DNA from: Haliscomenobacter hydrossis DSM 1100
GTDB lineage: Bacteria > Bacteroidota > Bacteroidia > Chitinophagales > Saprospiraceae
Assembly: GCF_000212735.1 (NCBI RefSeq)
Contig: NC_015510.1
Span: 6,821,001-6,885,000 of the forward strand
Direction of reading: 5' to 3'
DNA length: 64,000 bases
Of this stretch, positions 53,052-60,662 are shown piece after piece (within the stretch, counting starts at the first letter, position 1; each line of letters starts with the position of its first letter). The position numbers were made by a program, and so were the translations under genes. A model generated the notes under the pieces. The model was not told the DNA's origin. It did not search any database and saw nothing but the letters and a program-made list of their open reading frames with translations.

Positions 53052-53059
53052 TCTCCTCT

Positions 53060-53923
53060 GTGCAATCCTACTTTTCGCTCATCAAATTCAGTCATACCAT
53101 TTTTGCGATGCCCTTTGCATTGCTTGGTTTTACCTTGGGAACCTTGCAATCTGGCGCAGGATTCAATTGGAAAACCCTGGGTTTGGTAGTTTTGTGTATG
53201 GTTTTTGCCCGCAGTGCCGCGATGGCCTTCAACCGGTATCTGGATCGGGACATCGATGAACGCAATCCGCGGACCAAAATTCGAGAAATTCCCGCAGGAG
53301 TAATTTCGCCCAATGCGGCATTGATTTTTGTAGTGACCAATGCCTTGCTGTTTATGGCTACGGCCTGGTTCATCAATCCACTCTGTTTTTACCTTTCACC
53401 AGTTGCGCTTCTTGTGGTTCTGGGTTACAGTTACACCAAGCGCTTTACTTACCTCTGTCATTTTGTATTGGGATTGGGGCTGGCGCTGGCACCCATTGGG
53501 GCTTATTTGGCCACAGGTGGTGGTTTTGACCTGATTCCATTGGGCTATTCCTTTGCCGTGTTATTTTGGGTGGCGGGTTTTGACATCATTTATGCTTTGC
53601 AAGATGAAGAATTCGATCGGGAGCAACAACTCAATTCCATTCCGGTCGTATTGGGGCGGGGTGGAGCGTTACGCTTATCCGAAATTCTACACCTGCTGAG
53701 TGCTGCAATGATTTTACTGGCCTGTTGGCAGCAAGGCTTACAATTTCCCCATTTCAACTGGATACATTGGGTGGCAGCGGCGGTTTTTTTGAGCATGTTG
53801 TTCTACCAACACACCCTGGTCAAACCAAACGATTTGAGTAAAGTAAATCTGGCTTTTTTTACCACCAACGGAGTTGCCAGCCTCATTTTTGGCACTTTGG
53901 TGATTGTTGATGTGCTGTTTTAG
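53060..53923 (+). CDS. UbiA-family prenyltransferase
   Basis: 287 residues, GTG start. The protein is polytopic with about eight membrane segments. The first Asp-rich motif is NRYLDRDID (near residue 58) and the second DEEFDREQQ (near residue 182), the prenyl-diphosphate/Mg2+ sites of the superfamily. It is closest in look to 4-hydroxybenzoate polyprenyltransferase or the futalosine-pathway MqnP; the latter would fit menaquinone-using Bacteroidota and the UbiX gene at 12896 (inference). The start codon is close to the hairpin at 52919-53051. Confidence 0.9.
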   Translation: MQSYFSLIKFSHTIFAMPFALLGFTLGTLQSGAGFNWKTLGLVVLCMVFARSAAMAFNRYLDRDIDERNPRTKIREIPAGVISPNAALIFVVTNALLFMATAWFINPLCFYLSPVALLVVLGYSYTKRFTYLCHFVLGLGLALAPIGAYLATGGGFDLIPLGYSFAVLFWVAGFDIIYALQDEEFDREQQLNSIPVVLGRGGALRLSEILHLLSAAMILLACWQQGLQFPHFNWIHWVAAAVFLSMLFYQHTLVKPNDLSKVNLAFFTTNGVASLIFGTLVIVDVLF

Positions 53924-54090
53924 CTAAAATTGGTGTCTTTTCTTTTTTAACACAGCTTACTCTCCACTTTTTTATACTATTTATTTCAACTTTTTTCGTT
54001 TTAAGTAGCAGTATTTTCCTTTTTGTAATATTTTTACAAGTTAAGGGCTAAAACCCTTATATTTACTTATTCTACAGTAAATCCCTTTGT

Positions 54091-56532
54091 ATGAGACCAC
54101 ATAATTTCAAAGCTTGTTTTTTGGTTCTTTTTTTATTGGGCATGGCAAATTTGCAAGCCCAAACCACCTTTCGCGGCTTAATGCGCAAGGCTGACCAACT
54201 TTTTGAAACATATGCTTTTGCTCCGGCAGTTGACGTATATAGGCAGGCTTTAGAAAAAGACGCCACCGACCCGGATGCCCTGGGCCGTCTGGCCGAATGT
54301 TACCGCTACCTCAATCGCCTGGATGAGGCCGAGGCTACCTACCTCAAACTCATCCGAGGTCGTAAATATGAAGACCGTCAAATACTCTTGTATGCACATT
54401 GTTTGAAAGGCTTGGGCCGCTACGACGAAGCCAAAGTATATTACCTGAGTTACGCCAAAATCAACCCCACGGTGGGCAATCAATTTGCACAAAGTTGCGA
54501 TTTTGCCAAAGCCAATCTCAATTTACCCACAGTGTATGGATTGAGCAATGAGCGGGTCAACAGCAGCAGTTCAGATTTTGGCCCTGCGTTTTTAAACGAT
54601 CAGTTGGTTTTTTCTTCGCTACGCACGGAAGGCCAGACTTTTAGCTCAACAAAAAGCTCACTATACTCCTCGGTGATGGCCACTGATGGGTCATTGCAAA
54701 CACCCATAGTGGTTCGTCCGGGAATCAGTGATTTCAGCATCGGGCCAGCTACATTCTCTTCCGATGGTCGCAACGCCGCTACGACCAAAAACAATTTTAC
54801 CCCGGGAGTAAGGCAAATTCCAGGTTCAGGACTGGATTTGAGCCTCATCCTTGCCGATGTCAACTTCAACAGTTCCTGGTACAACGAACGCACTTTTCCC
54901 AACAACGATACCAAAGGTCGTACAGGCTTTCCCTGTTTGACTCCCGATGGCAACGCTCTTTTCTTTGCCAGTGACCGTGAAGGTGGTTTTGGTGGCTGGG
55001 ACCTTTACCTTTCTTACAAAGAAGGTGCCAACTGGACTAAACCGATCAACCTCGGCCCTGCGGTGAATACGCCAGGGGATGAAATCACCCCCTATTTTGA
55101 TGGCTTGAACCTTTATTTTGCCTCGGATTACCACCTCGGTTTTGGCGGTTTCGACGTATTTATGGCCGAGCAAGGTGAAGGCCGTTGGTTGAAATCAACC
55201 AACCTCGGACAGCCCGTCAACTCCTCTGCCGATGATTATGGCATGATCATGGACTCCTACCGCAATTTTGGCTATATGGTATCCAACCGCAGTGGTGGTA
55301 AAGGTATGGAAGACATCTACCGCGTCGTCAAAGGTGGTGCACCCGTGGTTACGGATCCCGGCAATCCGAATCCGGTTAACCCCAATACGGGCAGAACCCG
55401 CATTAAGGTTTTTAGTGGATCGGATGGAATGGCCCTACCCAATGCTTCGGTGGACCTCACCAATTGTATGCGTGGGTCAAGCAATTACATCTTGCTCACC
55501 GATGGACAAGGTTACGTCGAACTTCCCGTTGGAGCGGGCACCGAGTGCGAGGTGGTCGTACGCGCTGATGGATACATGCAATTGCGTGGATCTTTATCGG
55601 CTTATTTTGCCCCCAATCGGGACATCGAAATTCCGCTGACCAAGTCAGGTGAAGAATATTATGGACGAGTAGTCAATAGCAATACCCGGGAGTTTATCCC
55701 CAATGCACAAATTACTGCCAGGAATACCTACACGGGGACGATCACGCGTACAACTTCGGATTATTCGGGAAATTACGTGTTGAGCCTGTCACGCAACACA
55801 CCATATACCATCACCTACTCTGCTCCTAATTTTAATGAAGAAACCCGCAACATCAATGTGCTGAATGGCTCAGACCGCACGGTACTTGGTGTGCTTTCGA
55901 TGGTGCCAAATGCCTGGAATCCCAATCCTAATCCGGTTAATCCTAATCCAATAAATCCGAATCCGGGCAATACTGGTACTCAGTTGGAGCGTCCCGGCTT
56001 TGCCATTCAGGTATCTGCGGTTTCTGGCCAACCTGATCTGTCAAAATTCAACAACCTGCGTAGTATCGCCAGTGTATACGCTAAAAATGAAGCAGGCAAA
56101 TACAAAATCAAGGTGGGTAACTTCCCCACCAGAGAAGAAGCCCAACGCCAACTGGAAAATGTCAAACGAATGGGTTATACGGGGGCATTTATTGTCACAG
56201 ATGACGGGTTTTCCCTAGGGGGTGGTACCGCAGTTGCACCAGCTGTACCGGATCCTAATCCTCCGGTTACCACCAACCCACCGGTAAACACGGGTGGCCG
56301 CTTTATGATCCAGTTGGGAGCATACCGCGATCCACGATCGTTTAACGGCACCCGATTGGCAGGCATGGGTACCATTCAAGATCGCCCACGGGCCGATTTG
56401 ACGGTGAAATTGCTTTGCTGCTTCAGCTCTGCTGCGGATGCGTACAATGCATTGCCCAGGGTTCAACAAGCTGGTTTCAGTGGTGCTTTTGTTGTCGAAG
56501 ACCTGAACGGACAATTGGTTAGAGCAAAATAA
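54091..56532 (+). CDS. PorE-like envelope protein: TPR, PD40 propeller, two carboxypeptidase-regulatory-like domains, two SPOR domains
   Basis: 813 residues with a signal peptide (ending NLQAQ). The domains are TPR repeats (about 25-135), a PD40-type beta-propeller (about 150-425; FFASDREGGFGGWDLYLS, LYFASDYHLGFGGFDVFMA), two carboxypeptidase-regulatory-like Ig folds (about 440-520 and 525-605), a PNP-repeat linker and two SPOR-like domains (about 640-708 and 735-813). PorE of the T9SS has the same first three modules but ends in an OmpA peptidoglycan-binding domain. Here SPOR domains, which bind denuded peptidoglycan, take that place. A role in anchoring T9SS or another envelope machine is an inference. 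Confidence 0.85.
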   Translation: MRPHNFKACFLVLFLLGMANLQAQTTFRGLMRKADQLFETYAFAPAVDVYRQALEKDATDPDALGRLAECYRYLNRLDEAEATYLKLIRGRKYEDRQILLYAHCLKGLGRYDEAKVYYLSYAKINPTVGNQFAQSCDFAKANLNLPTVYGLSNERVNSSSSDFGPAFLNDQLVFSSLRTEGQTFSSTKSSLYSSVMATDGSLQTPIVVRPGISDFSIGPATFSSDGRNAATTKNNFTPGVRQIPGSGLDLSLILADVNFNSSWYNERTFPNNDTKGRTGFPCLTPDGNALFFASDREGGFGGWDLYLSYKEGANWTKPINLGPAVNTPGDEITPYFDGLNLYFASDYHLGFGGFDVFMAEQGEGRWLKSTNLGQPVNSSADDYGMIMDSYRNFGYMVSNRSGGKGMEDIYRVVKGGAPVVTDPGNPNPVNPNTGRTRIKVFSGSDGMALPNASVDLTNCMRGSSNYILLTDGQGYVELPVGAGTECEVVVRADGYMQLRGSLSAYFAPNRDIEIPLTKSGEEYYGRVVNSNTREFIPNAQITARNTYTGTITRTTSDYSGNYVLSLSRNTPYTITYSAPNFNEETRNINVLNGSDRTVLGVLSMVPNAWNPNPNPVNPNPINPNPGNTGTQLERPGFAIQVSAVSGQPDLSKFNNLRSIASVYAKNEAGKYKIKVGNFPTREEAQRQLENVKRMGYTGAFIVTDDGFSLGGGTAVAPAVPDPNPPVTTNPPVNTGGRFMIQLGAYRDPRSFNGTRLAGMGTIQDRPRADLTVKLLCCFSSAADAYNALPRVQQAGFSGAFVVEDLNGQLVRAK

Positions 56533-56601
56533 TGTGCTGATGTGGTAATGTGCTGATGTGCTAATACGCTAATATCAGCACATTACCATATCAGCACATC
56601 A
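56532..56601. repeat. Octamer-unit hairpin, CTAATGTG type, spanning stop to stop
   Basis: Arms 56532-56557 and 56574-56599 pair over 26 positions with one G-U and have 8-base units (GTAATGTG, CTGATGTG, CTAATACG). The element covers the whole convergent gap: it starts on the last base of one stop codon and ends within the other. Confidence 0.92.
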
Positions 56602-58653
56602 AATTTTTCCGGCCAAATCCAGCAAAAACGTCCATTCCAGGGCCGTTTCTTTCAATCGAGCAAAACGCCCCGAAGCGCCACCGTGCCCTGCTTCCATATT
56701 GGTATGCAGCAAGATGGGATTGTGGTCCGTTTTGAGCAAACGCAGCTTGGCCACCCATTTGGCGGGCTCCCAATATTGCACTTGTGAATCGTGTAAGCCC
56801 GTGGTGATCAACATTGCCGGATAAGCCTTTTCCTCCACATTGTCATAAGGTGAGTACGATTTCATGTAGTGATAATAGTCTTCCTCGTTGGGGTTGCCCC
56901 ACTCGTCGTATTCGAAGGTCGTCAAGGGTATGGTATCGTCCAGCATGGTCGTGATCACATCCACAAAGGGAACTGCGGCCACAATTCCTTTCCAAAGCTC
57001 AGGCCGGAAGTTGACTACTGCACCCATCAACAAACCTCCGGCACTGCCGCCCATGGCATAGAGGTTACTGGTATTGGTGTAGCGTTGGGCAATCAGCCAT
57101 TCGGCACAATCGATAAAATCTAAAAAGGTATTTTTTTTGTTCAGCAACTTGCCATTTTCGTACCAGTGCCGCCCCATTTCTTCACCGCCACGGATGTGCG
57201 CAATGGCGTAGGCGAAGCCACGATCCAACAAACTCAAACGTGCTGAACTAAAATAAGGCTCCATGCTGTAACCGTAAGAACCGTAGGCGTAAAGCAATAG
57301 CGGTTGCTGGCCATCCAGCACAAAATCACGGTGGTACACAATAGAAACGGGCACTTGGGCACCATCCCGGGCAGTCACAAAATGGCGCTCGGAACGGTAG
57401 TTTTCCTTGTTGAATCCACCCAATACCGGCTCTTCCTTCAGGAGGGTAAACTCCTTCGTGCGCATGTTGTAGTCAAAGGTGGAGTTGGGCGTGGTCAAGG
57501 ATTGGTAGCCGATGCGCAGTAGTTCGGTATCCGACTCGGGATTGATGCCCACGTAGGCCAAATAAGCCTCTTCGGCAAAGGGAATGTAATGTTCGTTTTG
57601 CCCCGTCCAGGTACGAATCCACAATTGGGTGATGCCCGCTTTGCGTTCCGAGATGACATAGTAGTTGTTAAAAAACTCCATGTTTTCAAACAGTACATCG
57701 TCGCGGTGGGGGATCAATTCCTGCCAGTGTTCTTGAGTGGTCTGCGCTTCGCCACAGTACATCAGGCGGAAGTTTTTGGCATCCAGATTGGTGCGGATGA
57801 AAAAGCGCTCGCCGAAGTGGTCGATGTCGTATTCCAGGCCCCGTACTCTTGGGGCGAAGATGGTGAAAGGCTCTACTGGTGTAGTGGCATCCAGAAAAAG
57901 GTATTCTGCCGAAATGGTTTGTTGTGACCCGATCAGGATGAATTTTTTGGATTTGCTTTGGCCTACAGCCAGGTCAAAGGTTTCGTCGGCTTCGTGGAAA
58001 ACCTCTACGTCATCCCCGGAAGCCGTGCCGAGTTTGTGGCGGAAAATTTTGTAGCCCCGCAGGGTCTGGGGATCTTTGGCGGTGTAAAAAAAATGCAGGT
58101 TGTCTTTGGCCCAAATCGCCACGCCTGTAGTATTCGGAATCTCATCGCTCAAAAATGCGCCAGTTTCCAGATCGCGCACCCGAATGGTGTAAATGCGGCG
58201 ACTCACCGTATCCTGTCCAAAAGCGAGATAGCGGTTGTCGTGGCTGACACTTTTACTGCCGATGGCAAAATAGCTTTGCCCGGTGGCCATTTCGGGTACG
58301 TTCAGGATGATTTCTTCCGGGGCATCCTGGGTGCCTTTTTTGCGGGTGTGAAAAGGGTATTCGGCCCCTTCTTCAAAGCGATTTTGGTACCAATAGCCAT
58401 TGTCAAAATAAGGAACCGATTGGTCATCTTGTTTAAAACGGGCCACCATTTCGGTGTACAAGCCGTCCTGAAAGGCTTTGGTATCGGCCATTACGGCCTT
58501 GGTATATTCATTCTCCGCGTTGAGGTACGCAATGACTTCCGGATTTTCACGATCCTTGAGCCAAAAGTACTCGTCGATGCGTTGGTCACCGTGGGTGATC
58601 AACGTCTTGGGATCGCGCTTTGCTTGTGGCGCAGTGATGTTGGTCGTAATCAT
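56599..58653 (-). CDS. Prolyl oligopeptidase family peptidase (oligopeptidase B-like)
   Basis: 684 residues from MITTNITAPQAKRD; a longer frame adds 12 residues. N-terminal beta-propeller (about 60-400) and C-terminal alpha/beta hydrolase domain. The catalytic Ser is in MGGSAGGLLMGAVVN (near residue 520), Asp in TTGLHDSQVQYWEP (near 610) and His in NMEAGHGGASGR (near 650). No signal peptide, so cytosolic, cleaving short peptides after basic residues (S9A family knowledge). A TATTTTTG minus-strand box at 58676-58683 is a fair -7 candidate. Confidence 0.94.
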   Translation of the reverse strand: MITTNITAPQAKRDPKTLITHGDQRIDEYFWLKDRENPEVIAYLNAENEYTKAVMADTKAFQDGLYTEMVARFKQDDQSVPYFDNGYWYQNRFEEGAEYPFHTRKKGTQDAPEEIILNVPEMATGQSYFAIGSKSVSHDNRYLAFGQDTVSRRIYTIRVRDLETGAFLSDEIPNTTGVAIWAKDNLHFFYTAKDPQTLRGYKIFRHKLGTASGDDVEVFHEADETFDLAVGQSKSKKFILIGSQQTISAEYLFLDATTPVEPFTIFAPRVRGLEYDIDHFGERFFIRTNLDAKNFRLMYCGEAQTTQEHWQELIPHRDDVLFENMEFFNNYYVISERKAGITQLWIRTWTGQNEHYIPFAEEAYLAYVGINPESDTELLRIGYQSLTTPNSTFDYNMRTKEFTLLKEEPVLGGFNKENYRSERHFVTARDGAQVPVSIVYHRDFVLDGQQPLLLYAYGSYGYSMEPYFSSARLSLLDRGFAYAIAHIRGGEEMGRHWYENGKLLNKKNTFLDFIDCAEWLIAQRYTNTSNLYAMGGSAGGLLMGAVVNFRPELWKGIVAAVPFVDVITTMLDDTIPLTTFEYDEWGNPNEEDYYHYMKSYSPYDNVEEKAYPAMLITTGLHDSQVQYWEPAKWVAKLRLLKTDHNPILLHTNMEAGHGGASGRFARLKETALEWTFLLDLAGKI

Positions 58654-58725
58654 ATGGTAAATGTGGTATGGGGTGCAAAAATACACCAAATTCAGGAGAG
58701 TTGAGGCCTCTTTCTTTTTGTTGAA

Positions 58726-60210
58726 TCAAGCGTTGAATAGCATTTTTACATCTTTTTTCGTCACTTTACCCATTGCATTGCGGGGCAATTCTTCCACCAA
58801 CAAATATTGCCGGGGCACCCGATAAGCCGGCATTCGTTCGCGCATCCAGCTGTTCAGCGTAGCCAGGTCAAGGTCTGATTTGGTGACCAAAGCGGCCGCC
58901 ACTGTTTCGCCCCATTCTTCACTGGGCAGACCCACCACTGCGCAATCTGCGATGGCCGGATGGGTACGCAACACCTCTTCAATTTCCAGCGCGGAAAGTT
59001 TATAACCGCCCGATTTGATGATGTCCATCGAGGTGCGGCCCAGAATGCGGTAATAACCCTCCTCCACAACCGCAGTGTCCCCGGTCATGAACCAGCCATC
59101 CGGGGTGAAACTTTGTGCGGTGGCTTCGGGGCGTTGCCAGTATTCCTGAAAAACGGTATCACCTTTGATTTGAATCTCGCCGACTTCACCAGCGGTCAAT
59201 TCGTTTTGTTGTTCATCCACCAGGCGCACTGAAACTCCTGGTAACGGTATCCCGATGTAGCCCGCCCGGCGTTCACCCGCGTAAGGATTGCTGATGGCCA
59301 TGCCAATTTCGGTCATGCCGTAACGCTCCAGCAAGCGGTGCCCACTGATTTTTTCCCATTTCTCCATCACGGAGACTGGCAAGGCGGCGGAACCCGAGAT
59401 CATCAGGCGGAATTGTTGCAAACGGGTTCGTAAGTGATTTCGATCCTCGGCGGACATGGTTTCCACCGCTTCAATCAACTTGAAATAAATCGTGGGCACA
59501 GCCATAAACACATTTAGCGCTCCCTGCAAAAACAAATCCAGAACCTTTTTTGCCTCAAACTGGGGCATAAACTGCACAGTTCCGCCTGCCCAGAGTGTAC
59601 AAGACACCACGTTGATGATGCCATGCACATGGTGGAGTGGAAGAATACAGAGGGTATGGTCGGCGGCGGAATATTCCCAGGACTGGAGCAGGGATTCGAC
59701 CTGAGCAGCGATGTTTTTATGGGTGCTCACCACGCCCTTAGGCAGGTTGGTGGTGCCACTGGTGTAAAGGATCATGGCGCGGCGTTCCAAGGCAAGCTCA
59801 GGTAAGCTGCTTTCCATTTCAGGAAGATCTCCTCGTAAAACGATAAAGCGCAAACCTTTTTCACGGCAATAATCGCCCAGAATGGCCGAAAATTCAGGCG
59901 AAACCACCACGATACTGGCTTGGGTATCTTCCAACACGTATTGCAAAGAGGGTAGGGGATAAGTGATGCACAAGGGAACGGCAATGCCCCCTGCTTTCCA
60001 AATGCCCCATTGGGTGCTGACGTAGTCAAAACCGGGTTTGACCATGTAGGCCACCCGTGCTTCGGCCAAATCGCTTTCTCCTTGCAAAAGGAGTTGGGCG
60101 AAATTGTCCGCAGCCTGGAGCAATTCGCCGTAGGTGTAGACGCGATTATCGGAAATGATGGCGGTGCGTTCAGGGTGACGTTGGGCCTTGTGGAAAATGG
60201 GCAGCGACAT
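58726..60210 (-). CDS. Class I adenylate-forming enzyme (acyl-CoA synthetase-like)
   Basis: 494 residues. AMP-binding motif MILYTSGTTNLPKGVVSTH (near residue 145), ERYGMTEIGMAISNP (near 290), TGDTAVVEEGYYRILGR (near 370) and the catalytic Lys in NAMGKVTKKD at the C-terminus. It activates a carboxylate with ATP and loads it on CoA. The compact length and motif spacing resemble malonyl-CoA/methylmalonyl-CoA synthetase or medium-chain acyl-CoA synthetases; the substrate cannot be read. It is adjacent to the prolyl oligopeptidase gene (72 bases). Confidence 0.92.
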   Translation of the reverse strand: MSLPIFHKAQRHPERTAIISDNRVYTYGELLQAADNFAQLLLQGESDLAEARVAYMVKPGFDYVSTQWGIWKAGGIAVPLCITYPLPSLQYVLEDTQASIVVVSPEFSAILGDYCREKGLRFIVLRGDLPEMESSLPELALERRAMILYTSGTTNLPKGVVSTHKNIAAQVESLLQSWEYSAADHTLCILPLHHVHGIINVVSCTLWAGGTVQFMPQFEAKKVLDLFLQGALNVFMAVPTIYFKLIEAVETMSAEDRNHLRTRLQQFRLMISGSAALPVSVMEKWEKISGHRLLERYGMTEIGMAISNPYAGERRAGYIGIPLPGVSVRLVDEQQNELTAGEVGEIQIKGDTVFQEYWQRPEATAQSFTPDGWFMTGDTAVVEEGYYRILGRTSMDIIKSGGYKLSALEIEEVLRTHPAIADCAVVGLPSEEWGETVAAALVTKSDLDLATLNSWMRERMPAYRVPRQYLLVEELPRNAMGKVTKKDVKMLFNA

Positions 60211-60344
60211 GATGGCAGATGTGGTTTTTTGTGCTGCTCAAAATACGAAAGAATTGGAAATTCACATTACCTAGTCGTGATACCGCAGCGCGTAGTATGT
60301 GAATAAACGCAACGATTTTTTGATTCGGCTACACCAAATCTTTT

Positions 60345-60521
60345 TCACCGCGACGGCACGACAAAACGACGACGCGACGTTCTCCGAGCTTTAACGCCTT
60401 GGGCGTAGAGCTAGCGGTATTGATGGGAACGCGGATGACGCGGATTTGGCGGATTGACACGGATTTGATCAGCGTAAATCCGCTAAATCCGCGTCATCCG
60501 CGCTCCCATTTTTGTCGTCGC
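60345..60521. repeat. Octamer arms (GCGACGGC type) enclosing an RGAT-unit hairpin
   Basis: Left arm 60347-60378 reads GCGACGGC, ACGACAAA, ACGACGAC, GCGACGTT in 8-base units. A short inverse (TTGTCGTCGC) lies at 60512-60521. Between them sits the RGAT-unit hairpin at 60424-60508. The unit type matches the element at 27683. Confidence 0.65.
60424..60508. repeat. 33-bp inverted repeat, RGAT-unit hairpin (copy 4)
   Basis: Arms of 33 bp with about three mismatches and a 19-base loop. Sequence, arm length and loop length match copy 5 (63784-63868), but the loop is its reverse complement with one change. The two copies bracket the sortilin-like gene in opposite orientation. Confidence 0.93.
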
Positions 60522-60662
60522 TTTTTGCAAAAAGGGGCGAAGCCTCTAAAACACTTGACGTTAATGAAGCATGGTTTGATGCGATCAAAAATTCTATTGA
60601 ACCCAAACGCAGAATGAAAATAAAATCGATTAACTTTCCCTCCACCAACCACGGATTTTTGT

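Larger units (their letters stand above)
60211..60662. other. Divergent gap filled with nested repeats
   Basis: 452 bases between two divergent genes. They include octamer units (60345-60378), a small hairpin with ACGCC/GGCGT near 60392-60404, an RGAT-unit hairpin (60424-60508), a CTTTTTGCAAAAAG palindrome (about 60521-60534) and a GGGGCGAAGCCTC mini-hairpin followed by TAAAAC (about 60535-60553). The last bases before 60663 should carry the promoter of the next gene, but no box is clear. Confidence 0.65.

Noticed and set aside
60211-60662. Possible small gene in the divergent gap
   Set aside because: The open frames there are made of the repeats and have no recognisable protein features.
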